This document shows positions 6,670 through 12,732 of a DNA stretch of 19,030 bases, one piece after another. The stretch's first letter is position 1. Each line of letters starts with the position of its first letter. The DNA is from Candidatus Uhrbacteria bacterium (GTDB lineage: Bacteria; Patescibacteriota; Patescibacteriia; UBA9934; UBA11717): assembly GCA_013203725.1 (NCBI GenBank), contig JABMPK010000047.1, positions 1-19,030 of the forward strand, read 5' to 3'. The notes beneath the pieces were generated by a model. The model was not told the origin of the DNA, searched no databases, and saw only the letters and a program-made list of their open reading frames with translations. The position numbers and the translations under genes were made by a program.

Positions 6670-7086
6670 GTGAGCTACGATCTGGCGCTCGCGGGAGACG
6701 AGTTCGCGCCACACTTCATCGCGAAGTTGCGAAGTGCGGTCGCGCAGTTCGGCGGTCTGGAGTCGATCAAGATCGTGATGATCAGCGAATACATCAGCAG
6801 AACTCGCTTCGTCTACCTGCTGAGTGCACTCCAGGCGCTAGGCCTGGAGGTGACCGACACTGGCGAGAAGCCTCTGCCACAGATCGTGGTGCTCGACCCG
6901 GGAACTACCCGAGAGGAGCTCTGCAACTCGATCAAGAGCGCGAATGATCTGCTCGGCCAGGACGTCGCTGAGATCGAGCGCGACGAGCCGGACGAGGAGG
7001 ATGACGTTCAGGAGTTGCGACGGCAGCAGCGGCTCGTCGAGGTCAACAGCGACCTCATGACTCGGCTCCTCGTCACTAAGCAGTAG
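6670..7086 (+). CDS. Protein of unknown function (main open frame of the interrupted singleton)
   Basis: 138 residues from GTG 6670, the first usual start codon after the in-frame TGA. No family recognised. Seen: an N-terminal region of alternating strands and helices (SYDLALAGDEFAPHFIAKL, SIKIVMISEYISRTRFVYLL), a strand-like PQIVVLDPG, and an acidic C-terminal half (VAEIERDEPDEEDD) followed by a Arg/Gln/Leu-rich likely helix (VQELRRQQRLVEVNSDLMTR). No signal peptide or TM segment. G+C is high: 37/60 in 6661-6720 and 35/60 in 6901-6960, against 31/60 in a sample of the minus-strand methyltransferase gene (8101-8160). The purines before the GTG (GAGGAGGG) are ~13 nt away, too far for a good SD, and GGAG there can pair with CTCC just before the GTG. 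Followed by its own terminator. Confidence 0.65.
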   Translation: MSYDLALAGDEFAPHFIAKLRSAVAQFGGLESIKIVMISEYISRTRFVYLLSALQALGLEVTDTGEKPLPQIVVLDPGTTREELCNSIKSANDLLGQDVAEIERDEPDEEDDVQELRRQQRLVEVNSDLMTRLLVTKQ

Positions 7087-7113
7087 GCGCTCATACAACC
7101 TTCAACTACGATC

Positions 7114-7143
7114 GCGTCCCGTCTCTGGCGGGCGCTTTCTTTT
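7114..7143 (+). terminator. Terminator of the interrupted singleton
   Basis: GCG-t-CCCG (7114-7121) pairs with CGGG-CGC (7129-7135) around a 7-nt loop, with one bulged T, followed by TTTCTTTT. Confidence 0.8.
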
Positions 7144-7381
7144 ACTCAATACATACATGACATTTCATGTATTTTGACCCACCCGTGCATTTTCGGTGAA
7201 AAGTTACTCCGTGCATCTACTCCACAATATACCTATACATCACCCACATTTCACGTCCTAATGTCGAGGTGGGTCTGAAAACGTGAAACTTTTGCATGAA
7301 GTTTTATATTTGATCAATATAGTCACTGTTATCATTGACTCAGATGATGACTGGACAGATTTTGCATCTGCACAAAAACAT
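7144..7381. other. Non-coding interval with several inverted repeats
   Basis: About 240 nt, AT-rich, between the terminators of two convergent genes, with no supported gene. Seen: a perfect 8-bp hairpin ATACATGA/TCATGTAT with a 4-nt loop (7153-7172); two crossing 8-bp inverted repeats, GACCCACC (7176-7183) with GGTGGGTC (7268-7275), and TTTCACGT (7249-7256) with ACGTGAAA (7281-7288); two copies of CCGTGCAT (7183-7190 and 7209-7216); the palindrome TTGATCAA (near 7310). No strong promoter found. Could be a structured RNA, a protein-binding site, or chance. Confidence 0.4.
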
Positions 7382-7410
7382 AAAACCCACGAAAATTTTC
7401 GTGGGTTTTT
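7382..7410 (-). terminator. Terminator after the Trm11-like gene
   Basis: Perfect palindrome AAAACCCACGAAAA/TTTTCGTGGGTTTT (7382-7409), closed by the A/T centre. On the minus strand it ends in GGGTTTT; on the plus strand in GGGTTTTTG, so it is bidirectional. It is 10 nt from the minus-strand gene's stop. Confidence 0.85.
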
Positions 7411-7419
7411 GTTAGGCTT

Positions 7420-8619
7420 TTATACTTTCTTAAACCTGTAAATATCTCTCAAAACCATCTGCCCTCTCCGTCCGTATCTAAGCGCGCCCATCGAAGTCGT
7501 TTCCACGTCCTCGTACGGTATCAGTTCGAATCCAAACATCTTTGCTCGATCAACAACGCCAGCCGGGATTACTGAACCGTCTACAACGTATGCTGGAACT
7601 GCAAGTACCAGTGTTGCACCCTTGGCCACGATGCCTGCAAATGCGCGAAAGGACTCTGTGTACATTGCAACGAGTTCTTCTAGACGTTCTTCCAATTCCT
7701 CACGGCCCTCATCTCCCGTTCTGGGTTTTCCAAGGTGAAGCTCAGCGACGATTCTGTCCACTGAGTGTGGAGCTAGGAACGTTGCCAAGTCTTGAGCTCG
7801 TACAGTGATCATCTGCGGCTCAACACTGTTATCCGTGCGCTTCTTTTCCCACGCAACGTTCTCTCGTGTTGCGTCTACCGCGATCTCGTCAATATCTGAC
7901 CCAATCAAATGCTTATAACCAAGCTCCATCGCCTCGGTCAACACTGTTCCAACGCCACAAAATGGATCTAGCAATGTGTCCGTTTCAGGATTACCACTCG
8001 CCATGTTCACCATCATACGTGCTAGCTTTGGCGGAAGCATCCCGCGCTTAGCGTCTCGCTTTGGCCGCTCAAAATCGCGCTCACCCCACTCCTCAAAATC
8101 TTGCACCGACTCAGTGACACCGATCAAAATCTCGTCGGCCATTGGGAAAACGCAGAACTCTACGCCTCGCTCGAGCAACTTCTGCTTCGTGACGATCACC
8201 GAACTTAATACTGGGATCTTCGAAGTCACAAGCCTAACTGACTGACCGTTCTCCTTAAGCTTTTGCTTAATCTTTATACCAACCCTCTGCGTCTGCGCTC
8301 GAAGCGCCGTTAACTTTCCGCGGTGCCCACCAGTATAAACTGAGATTCCAAACTTAAACTTACCATCCATTTCTCGCAATGTTGGCGCGAGTCCAGCAAT
8401 AGCATCAATCAGTTCATCCTGCGTCTTAACGGATGCGTAAATAACGCCTGTTTTGATTGTCCCTCCCAACTTCGTATGAACTGAGCCAAGGTTGCCATCA
8501 AAATCATCGACAATCAAAACATCCTCAGTATCAACAACTGGCTTCACGTCTCCAATCACACTCGTAAGCTCAGTCCGAGCTAGTTCGCGATTAGTTCCAA
8601 GGATAAAAAATGCTTGCAT
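7420..8619 (-). CDS. Trm11/TrmG10-like RNA methyltransferase (THUMP + Rossmann fold)
   Basis: SAM-dependent RNA (probably tRNA guanine-N2) methyltransferase of the UPF0020/Trm11 class, 399 residues. The N-terminal ~170 residues form a THUMP-type RNA-binding region. Family signature RDFERPKRDAKRGMLPPKLA (181-200), SAM motif I LLDPFCGVGTVLTEA (216-230), acidic loop GSDIDEIAVDATREN (240-254). At motif IV, where the family has D/N-PPY, this protein reads AELHLGKP (292-299), so the usual catalytic motif is replaced. The start at 8619 (MQAFFILGTN) was chosen over an upstream ATG because it sits 1 nt after the ychF stop; the longer form would overlap ychF by 35 nt. Target base unknown. Confidence 0.85.
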   Translation of the reverse strand: MQAFFILGTNRELARTELTSVIGDVKPVVDTEDVLIVDDFDGNLGSVHTKLGGTIKTGVIYASVKTQDELIDAIAGLAPTLREMDGKFKFGISVYTGGHRGKLTALRAQTQRVGIKIKQKLKENGQSVRLVTSKIPVLSSVIVTKQKLLERGVEFCVFPMADEILIGVTESVQDFEEWGERDFERPKRDAKRGMLPPKLARMMVNMASGNPETDTLLDPFCGVGTVLTEAMELGYKHLIGSDIDEIAVDATRENVAWEKKRTDNSVEPQMITVRAQDLATFLAPHSVDRIVAELHLGKPRTGDEGREELEERLEELVAMYTESFRAFAGIVAKGATLVLAVPAYVVDGSVIPAGVVDRAKMFGFELIPYEDVETTSMGALRYGRRGQMVLRDIYRFKKV

Positions 8620-8620
8620 A

Positions 8621-9694
8621 TTATTGTCCAATGCGGAAATAAACGACGTCACCATCTTGCATGACGTAATCTTTTCCTTCTACGCGAGTCTTCCCCGCTT
8701 CTCGCGCCCCAACGGAACCGAGCTCTGAGTAAATCTCGAATGGTGTAACCTCTGCACGTATAAAGTGCTTCTCAAAGTCCGTGTGAATCACACCAGCCGC
8801 CTGTGGAGCTGTCATTCCCTTTGGAATCTGCCACGCTCGAGCTTCTTTTGGTCCAACTGTCAGATATGTGATTAAGTCGAGCGTCTTGAAGCAGTGTCGA
8901 ATCACGCGATCCAAACCTGTAAGTTCTAATCCTAGCGCCTCAAGATATTCTTGCTGCTCTTCTTTTGGTAATTCCACAATCTCCGACTCAATCTTTACAG
9001 AAAGTGGCATCGCAATTCTGTCTGTTCCAAGCGGCGACACCCAGTCTGGGTCCGCAGCGTCCTCTTCGCTCACATTAACAACATACAAAACATCTTTCAT
9101 TGTGAGCAACATCATCGGTTTCACAAACTTGAGCTCGTCGTCCGAGAAGTCGATGCTATTTCCAAGCTTTCCTTTTCCAAGCGTCTCAATAAGCTTCAAT
9201 AACGCACTGTGCTCTATCTCTAGATCTTTTGTTCGCCCACTCTTCATGCTGTTGGCAACGTTGGCGATCCGCTTTTCCACAACGTCGAGATCCTTCAGTG
9301 CGAGCTCGATCTCAATCGTCTCAACATCACGCATAGGGTCAACATTCCCATCAACGTGTACAACATTCGGGTCCTCAAATGCGCGAACAACATGACAGAT
9401 CATATCCGTCTCACGAATATTCCCCAAGAACTTGTTTCCAAGCCCCTCCCCCTTCGACGCTCCCTTCACGAGACCAGCGATATCAACAAACTCAATGGCG
9501 GCCGGGATTATCTTTTCCGAGCTCTCCATCTCCGCAAGTCTGTGAAGGCGAGGATCTGGCACCTCAACTACGCCAACGTTAGGTTCGATGGTGCAGAATG
9601 GAAAGTTAGCGCAATCTACCTGTTTTTTGGTCAACGTACTGAACAATGTTGACTTTCCAACGTTGGGCAGACCGACGATTCCTACTTTTAACAT
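8621..9694 (-). CDS. ychF: Ribosome-binding ATPase YchF (Obg-like ATPase OLA1)
   Basis: 357 residues, usual length ~363. Walker A GLPNVGKST (8-16), switch II DIAGLVKGASKGEGLGNKFL (71-90), and NVSE (207-210) in place of the NKxD guanine-specificity motif, the change that makes this family prefer ATP. A coiled helical insert lies around 130-190 and a TGS domain at ~272-355 (TVGPKEARAWQIPKGMTAPQ ... DYVMQDGDVVYFRIGQ). In other bacteria it binds ribosomes and responds to stress. First gene of a two-gene operon. Its -10 box ends 6 nt before the ATG, so the mRNA is expected to be leaderless. Confidence 0.97.
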   Translation of the reverse strand: MLKVGIVGLPNVGKSTLFSTLTKKQVDCANFPFCTIEPNVGVVEVPDPRLHRLAEMESSEKIIPAAIEFVDIAGLVKGASKGEGLGNKFLGNIRETDMICHVVRAFEDPNVVHVDGNVDPMRDVETIEIELALKDLDVVEKRIANVANSMKSGRTKDLEIEHSALLKLIETLGKGKLGNSIDFSDDELKFVKPMMLLTMKDVLYVVNVSEEDAADPDWVSPLGTDRIAMPLSVKIESEIVELPKEEQQEYLEALGLELTGLDRVIRHCFKTLDLITYLTVGPKEARAWQIPKGMTAPQAAGVIHTDFEKHFIRAEVTPFEIYSELGSVGAREAGKTRVEGKDYVMQDGDVVYFRIGQ

Positions 9695-9700
9695 GGCCGG

Positions 9701-9728
9701 AGTATAGCAGAATTAGCCAATTGGTCAA
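9701..9728 (-). promoter_or_regulatory. ychF promoter, predicted leaderless start
   Basis: Minus strand: -35 TTGACC (9728-9723), 16-nt spacer, -10 TATACT (9706-9701), then CCGGCC and ATG at 9694. The expected start (7 nt after the -10) is the A of the ATG itself. The -35 box abuts the -35 of the opposite promoter. Confidence 0.8.
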
Positions 9729-9757
9729 TTGACGCGGTGGAAAGACTATAGTTTAAT
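9729..9757 (+). promoter_or_regulatory. Promoter of the third plus-strand singleton
   Basis: -35 TTGACG (9729-9734), 17-nt spacer, -10 TTTAAT (9752-9757). Start expected near 9764, giving a ~22-nt leader with GGAG (9776-9779), six nt before the ATG at 9786. It is back to back with the ychF promoter: the palindrome GTCAATTGAC (9724-9733) contains parts of both -35 boxes. Confidence 0.65.
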
Positions 9758-9785
9758 GCAAAACGAACCCAAATTGGAGACTTTC

Positions 9786-10232
9786 ATGCCGGAAGGTGCG
9801 GTTATTCTTGAGCCGCCACAGCGCGGAGCTCTAGTGATACCTGAATGTGAATTGCTGTGGATAGAGTGGTCGCAGACCAAGGAGCTGGTTCGAGACCTAG
9901 AGCCGATCTCGCCAATACTCGAGGTGCCAAATCTCATGGAACACCGGCTGACAGTGCGTCGAGCGATCGCGTTTCAAGGACGCGCAACAAGCATCGAGAC
10001 GTTCATACGGCGATCCGGTATCTGGTGCGGCGAGGCTCGCTGGCTCAGGACCTTCGCGTTGAAGTCAAAGTCTCTTCAAGATCTTCTTACAGCAGATCTC
10101 CAGACACTCAAAGCAGACACCGAGTGGTGGGACGAGATTTACTACGAGAGAATCAAAGCCCACCTCAAGGTGCTCGAGCTAGGCTTTGGTATGAGACCAG
10201 CTCCCTACAAAAGACTGGTATCTGAACTCTGA
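9786..10232 (+). CDS. Protein of unknown function (third singleton)
   Basis: 148 residues from the ATG at 9786, chosen because it has an SD (GGAG, spacing 6). Upstream in-frame starts at 9729 (TTG) and 9756 (ATG) lie within the promoter. No family recognised. The N-terminal half looks beta-rich and hydrophobic (GAVILEPPQRGALVIPECEL, then LLWIEWSQ). The middle is Arg-rich (EHRLTVRRAIAFQGRATSIE), and the C-terminal half is helical with several Trp (GIWCGEARWLRTFALKS, TEWWDEIYYERIKAHLKVLE). No TM segment or signal peptide. It ends with TGA, 5 nt before a strong terminator, direct evidence that TGA is a stop here. Reality of the gene rests on its promoter, SD, terminator and uninterrupted frame. 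Confidence 0.75.
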   Translation: MPEGAVILEPPQRGALVIPECELLWIEWSQTKELVRDLEPISPILEVPNLMEHRLTVRRAIAFQGRATSIETFIRRSGIWCGEARWLRTFALKSKSLQDLLTADLQTLKADTEWWDEIYYERIKAHLKVLELGFGMRPAPYKRLVSEL

Positions 10233-10237
10233 GCAAA

Positions 10238-10270
10238 ACCCCCAGGCGCTAGCCCGGGGGTGTTTTTTAT
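10238..10270 (+). terminator. Terminator between convergent genes
   Basis: ACCCCC (10238-10243) pairs with GGGGGT (10256-10261), with inner GGC/GCC pairing, then GTTTTTTATT. On the minus strand the hairpin is followed by TTTTGC, so it may also serve the opposite gene, whose TAA overlaps the T-run (10267-10269). Confidence 0.85.
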
Positions 10271-12660
10271 TCTACTGGTGGGTCTACGCTTTCTAACGGT
10301 ATTACATCTTCCGCTGCTTGTTGTGTAACTAGACCTTGCTTCAACAAGTTGAGCTTATCTAGGACCACGGTGTCACTTGGGTTCAGGATATTCAAGTCTT
10401 CAAGCTCTTGTATAGCGAGTTCAAGCGCTCCCGCCTCTTCGTAAAGCGCAACCAAGTACCATTTTGCATTTGCATATGTTGGAGCGAGGTTAGTTGCTGT
10501 CTGAAAACTTTGCAGAGCTGCGTTCTTATCCCCTGCTCGCAATAGCAGAACACCAAGCTCGAAACGTAGGACTGGATCCTGTGGTGATCTCTGCACCAGA
10601 GGTACCATTTGCGTGATTGACTCGTCCAATCGTCCCTGACGCTCCAGTATCATCACACGTGTGTAGAACGTCGGCGCGTAACTAGGCTTTAACCGTGCAG
10701 CTTCGTCAATAACTTCTTCCGCTTCCTTAAGCAAGTCCCCAACCGCTTTGTCTCGCGCCTCTCCTTCATCTAATGTTGACATCACACTGTCAGATACGGA
10801 CACAAGTGCTCGTGCCAACTTAACATGTCGTAAAGGGTTGTTGGAATCAAGATCGACTGCAATTCTATACTGGTCTAGAGCGTAAAGATCAGACCCGCCG
10901 ATGACCGCTGTAAGGTTTGAGTAGATCGATCCCAGCAAATTGTAACCACGAACGTCTAACGGCTCCAGTACTATTGCTCGTTGCGCCATTGTTACCGCAA
11001 AGTCAGAACCCTGCACAATAAGGTCGGCATTCGCTTCAACATCAGCTGCAAGCTTGTCTACCCGTTGAAAATGAGCAGTTGCAAGAGCTCGAGCATAACC
11101 AGCATGCCATGAGTTTAATCGAACAGCTCTTCCAACAAGATTTACAACCTCATCAACCTGGTCGCCCTCGTTTTGAACCTCTGAAGCCTGCGCGATAATC
11201 GCTTCGCCCGTTAGCCACTGAATCGATACGACTGAGCTCATAATAAATACGATCCCCGCCACAACAATCGAGAATGAAGTGAGCAACGACGCGCGACCAT
11301 GTGTCTTAAATGACATGGACTTCATCTTTGGTGCAATATGCGCAACAAATATTCCAGTGAATAACCAGAAGAATGTCTCCAACACAATATCGGACGAATA
11401 TGTGAACAGCGATACTAGGAACGCAGACCAGACAGCAAAGAGCACAGCGATTGTCTGCCAATCCTCGCGCGCACGTTTGATAATCAGTGCGTCAACCGCT
11501 TTAAGAATCACCCACAAAGAAAATAATATAAGAAGCACCGTTGGAATAAGCCCCCATGTACTGAACAGTGTCAACATATGAGCGTTCGCATGGTCAAAGT
11601 TTGCCTGCCAAAACTGCCCTTCATTAAATGATGTTGGCTTGAATCTTGTAAAATCGTAGAGCCATGTCCCAGGACCCGACCCAAACAGTCCGTCTGTCTG
11701 CATTGTCTGTACTCCAATCTCCCAACCAGATGAATAGTTAGGTGATACTTCAACCGGCACTGACGATGTTATTGGTGACCCGAACAATAGTAGCAATATT
11801 GATGCCGCGAAAAGAAACATTGGAAACAGCATCCTCTTTGGAGCAGCGAATTTCTTTGGATCGTGTAAACCAAGCGCTACTATCAGCCCACTTCCTACAA
11901 GAAGCGCGACTTCTGTTGGCCATCGATCGCCAATGATCATAAAGAAGAGCGTTAGAACCGTCACCAACCCACCAATAACACCAAAGGCGGTCACCCACGC
12001 TCGCGTAGGCATCCATGTATCGTTCTTTGACCTATCCGCGACGATCCAGATCCCAGCTACCAGAACTGTCATGACCACTCCCAGGATTCCCATTGACTCG
12101 AATGTACCAACGAGACTGAATCCTACAAAACCAAGGTCACCGGACAAGAAGCCAAAACCGAACATCTCGAATACACTGTAAACCTGAGCAATCAGCACGC
12201 CAAGCATCGCCGCACACGTAAGCTGGCGAATTGCTTTGCGACTGTCGCTGATATGCATCACCATGACGTATAGCAAGATCATCGCAAAGAATGGGACTAC
12301 AGCCGTGAATCCCTGACCACCCGCACCTATCCACGATGTGTAACCCGAGCTCGACGCTACTGCCGATACAACAACTCCCGCCATCACAAGCAGTGGAGTC
12401 CAGATCAGCAATCCTTTTCTACGCTGCCATTCCTGATCCCTGTAAACTCCTAGCGTCCAACCAAGAAAAGCGAGCGTTGTTAGAATTACAAGCGCTGCCT
12501 GTTTTATAGGTCCGTAGATATCCGTGAACGCTGGGATGATTAATATTGGTAGCAAAACAAGAAGCGACACAAGCGACCATTGCATGAGAGTAGTGTGCGA
12601 AGCTCCACCTGTTATTTTCTTGAACAGGTTAATGATAGGAGAAGTGGATATTTTTTTCAT
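10267..12660 (-). CDS. O-antigen ligase/PglL-like polytopic membrane protein with C-terminal TPRs
   Basis: 797 residues. Residues ~25-480 hold about a dozen hydrophobic segments. Between the later ones lies the large loop typical of the Wzy_C (O-antigen ligase) family: DGLFGSGPGTWLYDFTRFKP (323-342) and FDHANAHMLTLFSTWGLIPT (355-374), with the His pair common at the active site. Residues ~500-797 are soluble and contain TPR-like helices (SYAPTFYTRVMILERQGRLD, PVLRFELGVLLLRAGDKNAA, LAPTYANAKWYLVALYEEAG). Family members ligate or polymerise lipid-linked glycans, or transfer them onto proteins. Next to a large secreted protein, protein O-glycosylation is an attractive but unproven role. The ATG is ~10 nt from a strong -10 box; no SD. 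Confidence 0.82.
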   Translation of the reverse strand: MKKISTSPIINLFKKITGGASHTTLMQWSLVSLLVLLPILIIPAFTDIYGPIKQAALVILTTLAFLGWTLGVYRDQEWQRRKGLLIWTPLLVMAGVVVSAVASSSGYTSWIGAGGQGFTAVVPFFAMILLYVMVMHISDSRKAIRQLTCAAMLGVLIAQVYSVFEMFGFGFLSGDLGFVGFSLVGTFESMGILGVVMTVLVAGIWIVADRSKNDTWMPTRAWVTAFGVIGGLVTVLTLFFMIIGDRWPTEVALLVGSGLIVALGLHDPKKFAAPKRMLFPMFLFAASILLLLFGSPITSSVPVEVSPNYSSGWEIGVQTMQTDGLFGSGPGTWLYDFTRFKPTSFNEGQFWQANFDHANAHMLTLFSTWGLIPTVLLILFSLWVILKAVDALIIKRAREDWQTIAVLFAVWSAFLVSLFTYSSDIVLETFFWLFTGIFVAHIAPKMKSMSFKTHGRASLLTSFSIVVAGIVFIMSSVVSIQWLTGEAIIAQASEVQNEGDQVDEVVNLVGRAVRLNSWHAGYARALATAHFQRVDKLAADVEANADLIVQGSDFAVTMAQRAIVLEPLDVRGYNLLGSIYSNLTAVIGGSDLYALDQYRIAVDLDSNNPLRHVKLARALVSVSDSVMSTLDEGEARDKAVGDLLKEAEEVIDEAARLKPSYAPTFYTRVMILERQGRLDESITQMVPLVQRSPQDPVLRFELGVLLLRAGDKNAALQSFQTATNLAPTYANAKWYLVALYEEAGALELAIQELEDLNILNPSDTVVLDKLNLLKQGLVTQQAAEDVIPLESVDPPVE

Positions 12661-12670
12661 ATATGAGGAA

Positions 12671-12679
12671 ATTATATCA
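12671..12679 (-). promoter_or_regulatory. Extended -10 promoter of the O-antigen-ligase-like gene
   Basis: On the minus strand TGA-TATAAT (12679-12671), a perfect -10 with the TGn extension. The -35 zone is taken up by the terminator of the preceding gene and has no TTGACA. The expected start is ~3 nt before the ATG (12660), so almost leaderless. Confidence 0.7.
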
Positions 12680-12684
12680 CAAAG

Positions 12685-12712
12685 AAAAAGAGACGCGCGC
12701 GCGTCTCTTTTT
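12685..12712 (-). terminator. Terminator after the giant surface-protein gene
   Basis: Perfectly self-complementary 28-nt stretch: AAAAAGAGACGCG (12685-12697), centre CG, then CGCGTCTCTTTTT. T-runs on both sides make it bidirectional. It is 20 nt after the stop of the surface-protein gene. Confidence 0.9.
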
Positions 12713-12732
12713 ACATTTTACAATACTCATGT

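Noticed and set aside
7174..7202. Promoter TTGACC-17-TGAAAA in the non-coding gap
   Set aside because: The -10 match is poor, no gene follows, and the -35 overlaps one arm of an inverted repeat.
8868..9395. Plus-strand 175-residue Ser-rich open frame
   Set aside because: Antisense shadow of ychF, whose motifs are fully intact.
9729..9785. Longer N-terminus for the third singleton (TTG at 9729 or ATG at 9756)
   Set aside because: TTG 9729 is the -35 box itself and ATG 9756 overlaps the -10; ATG 9786 has an SD at proper spacing.
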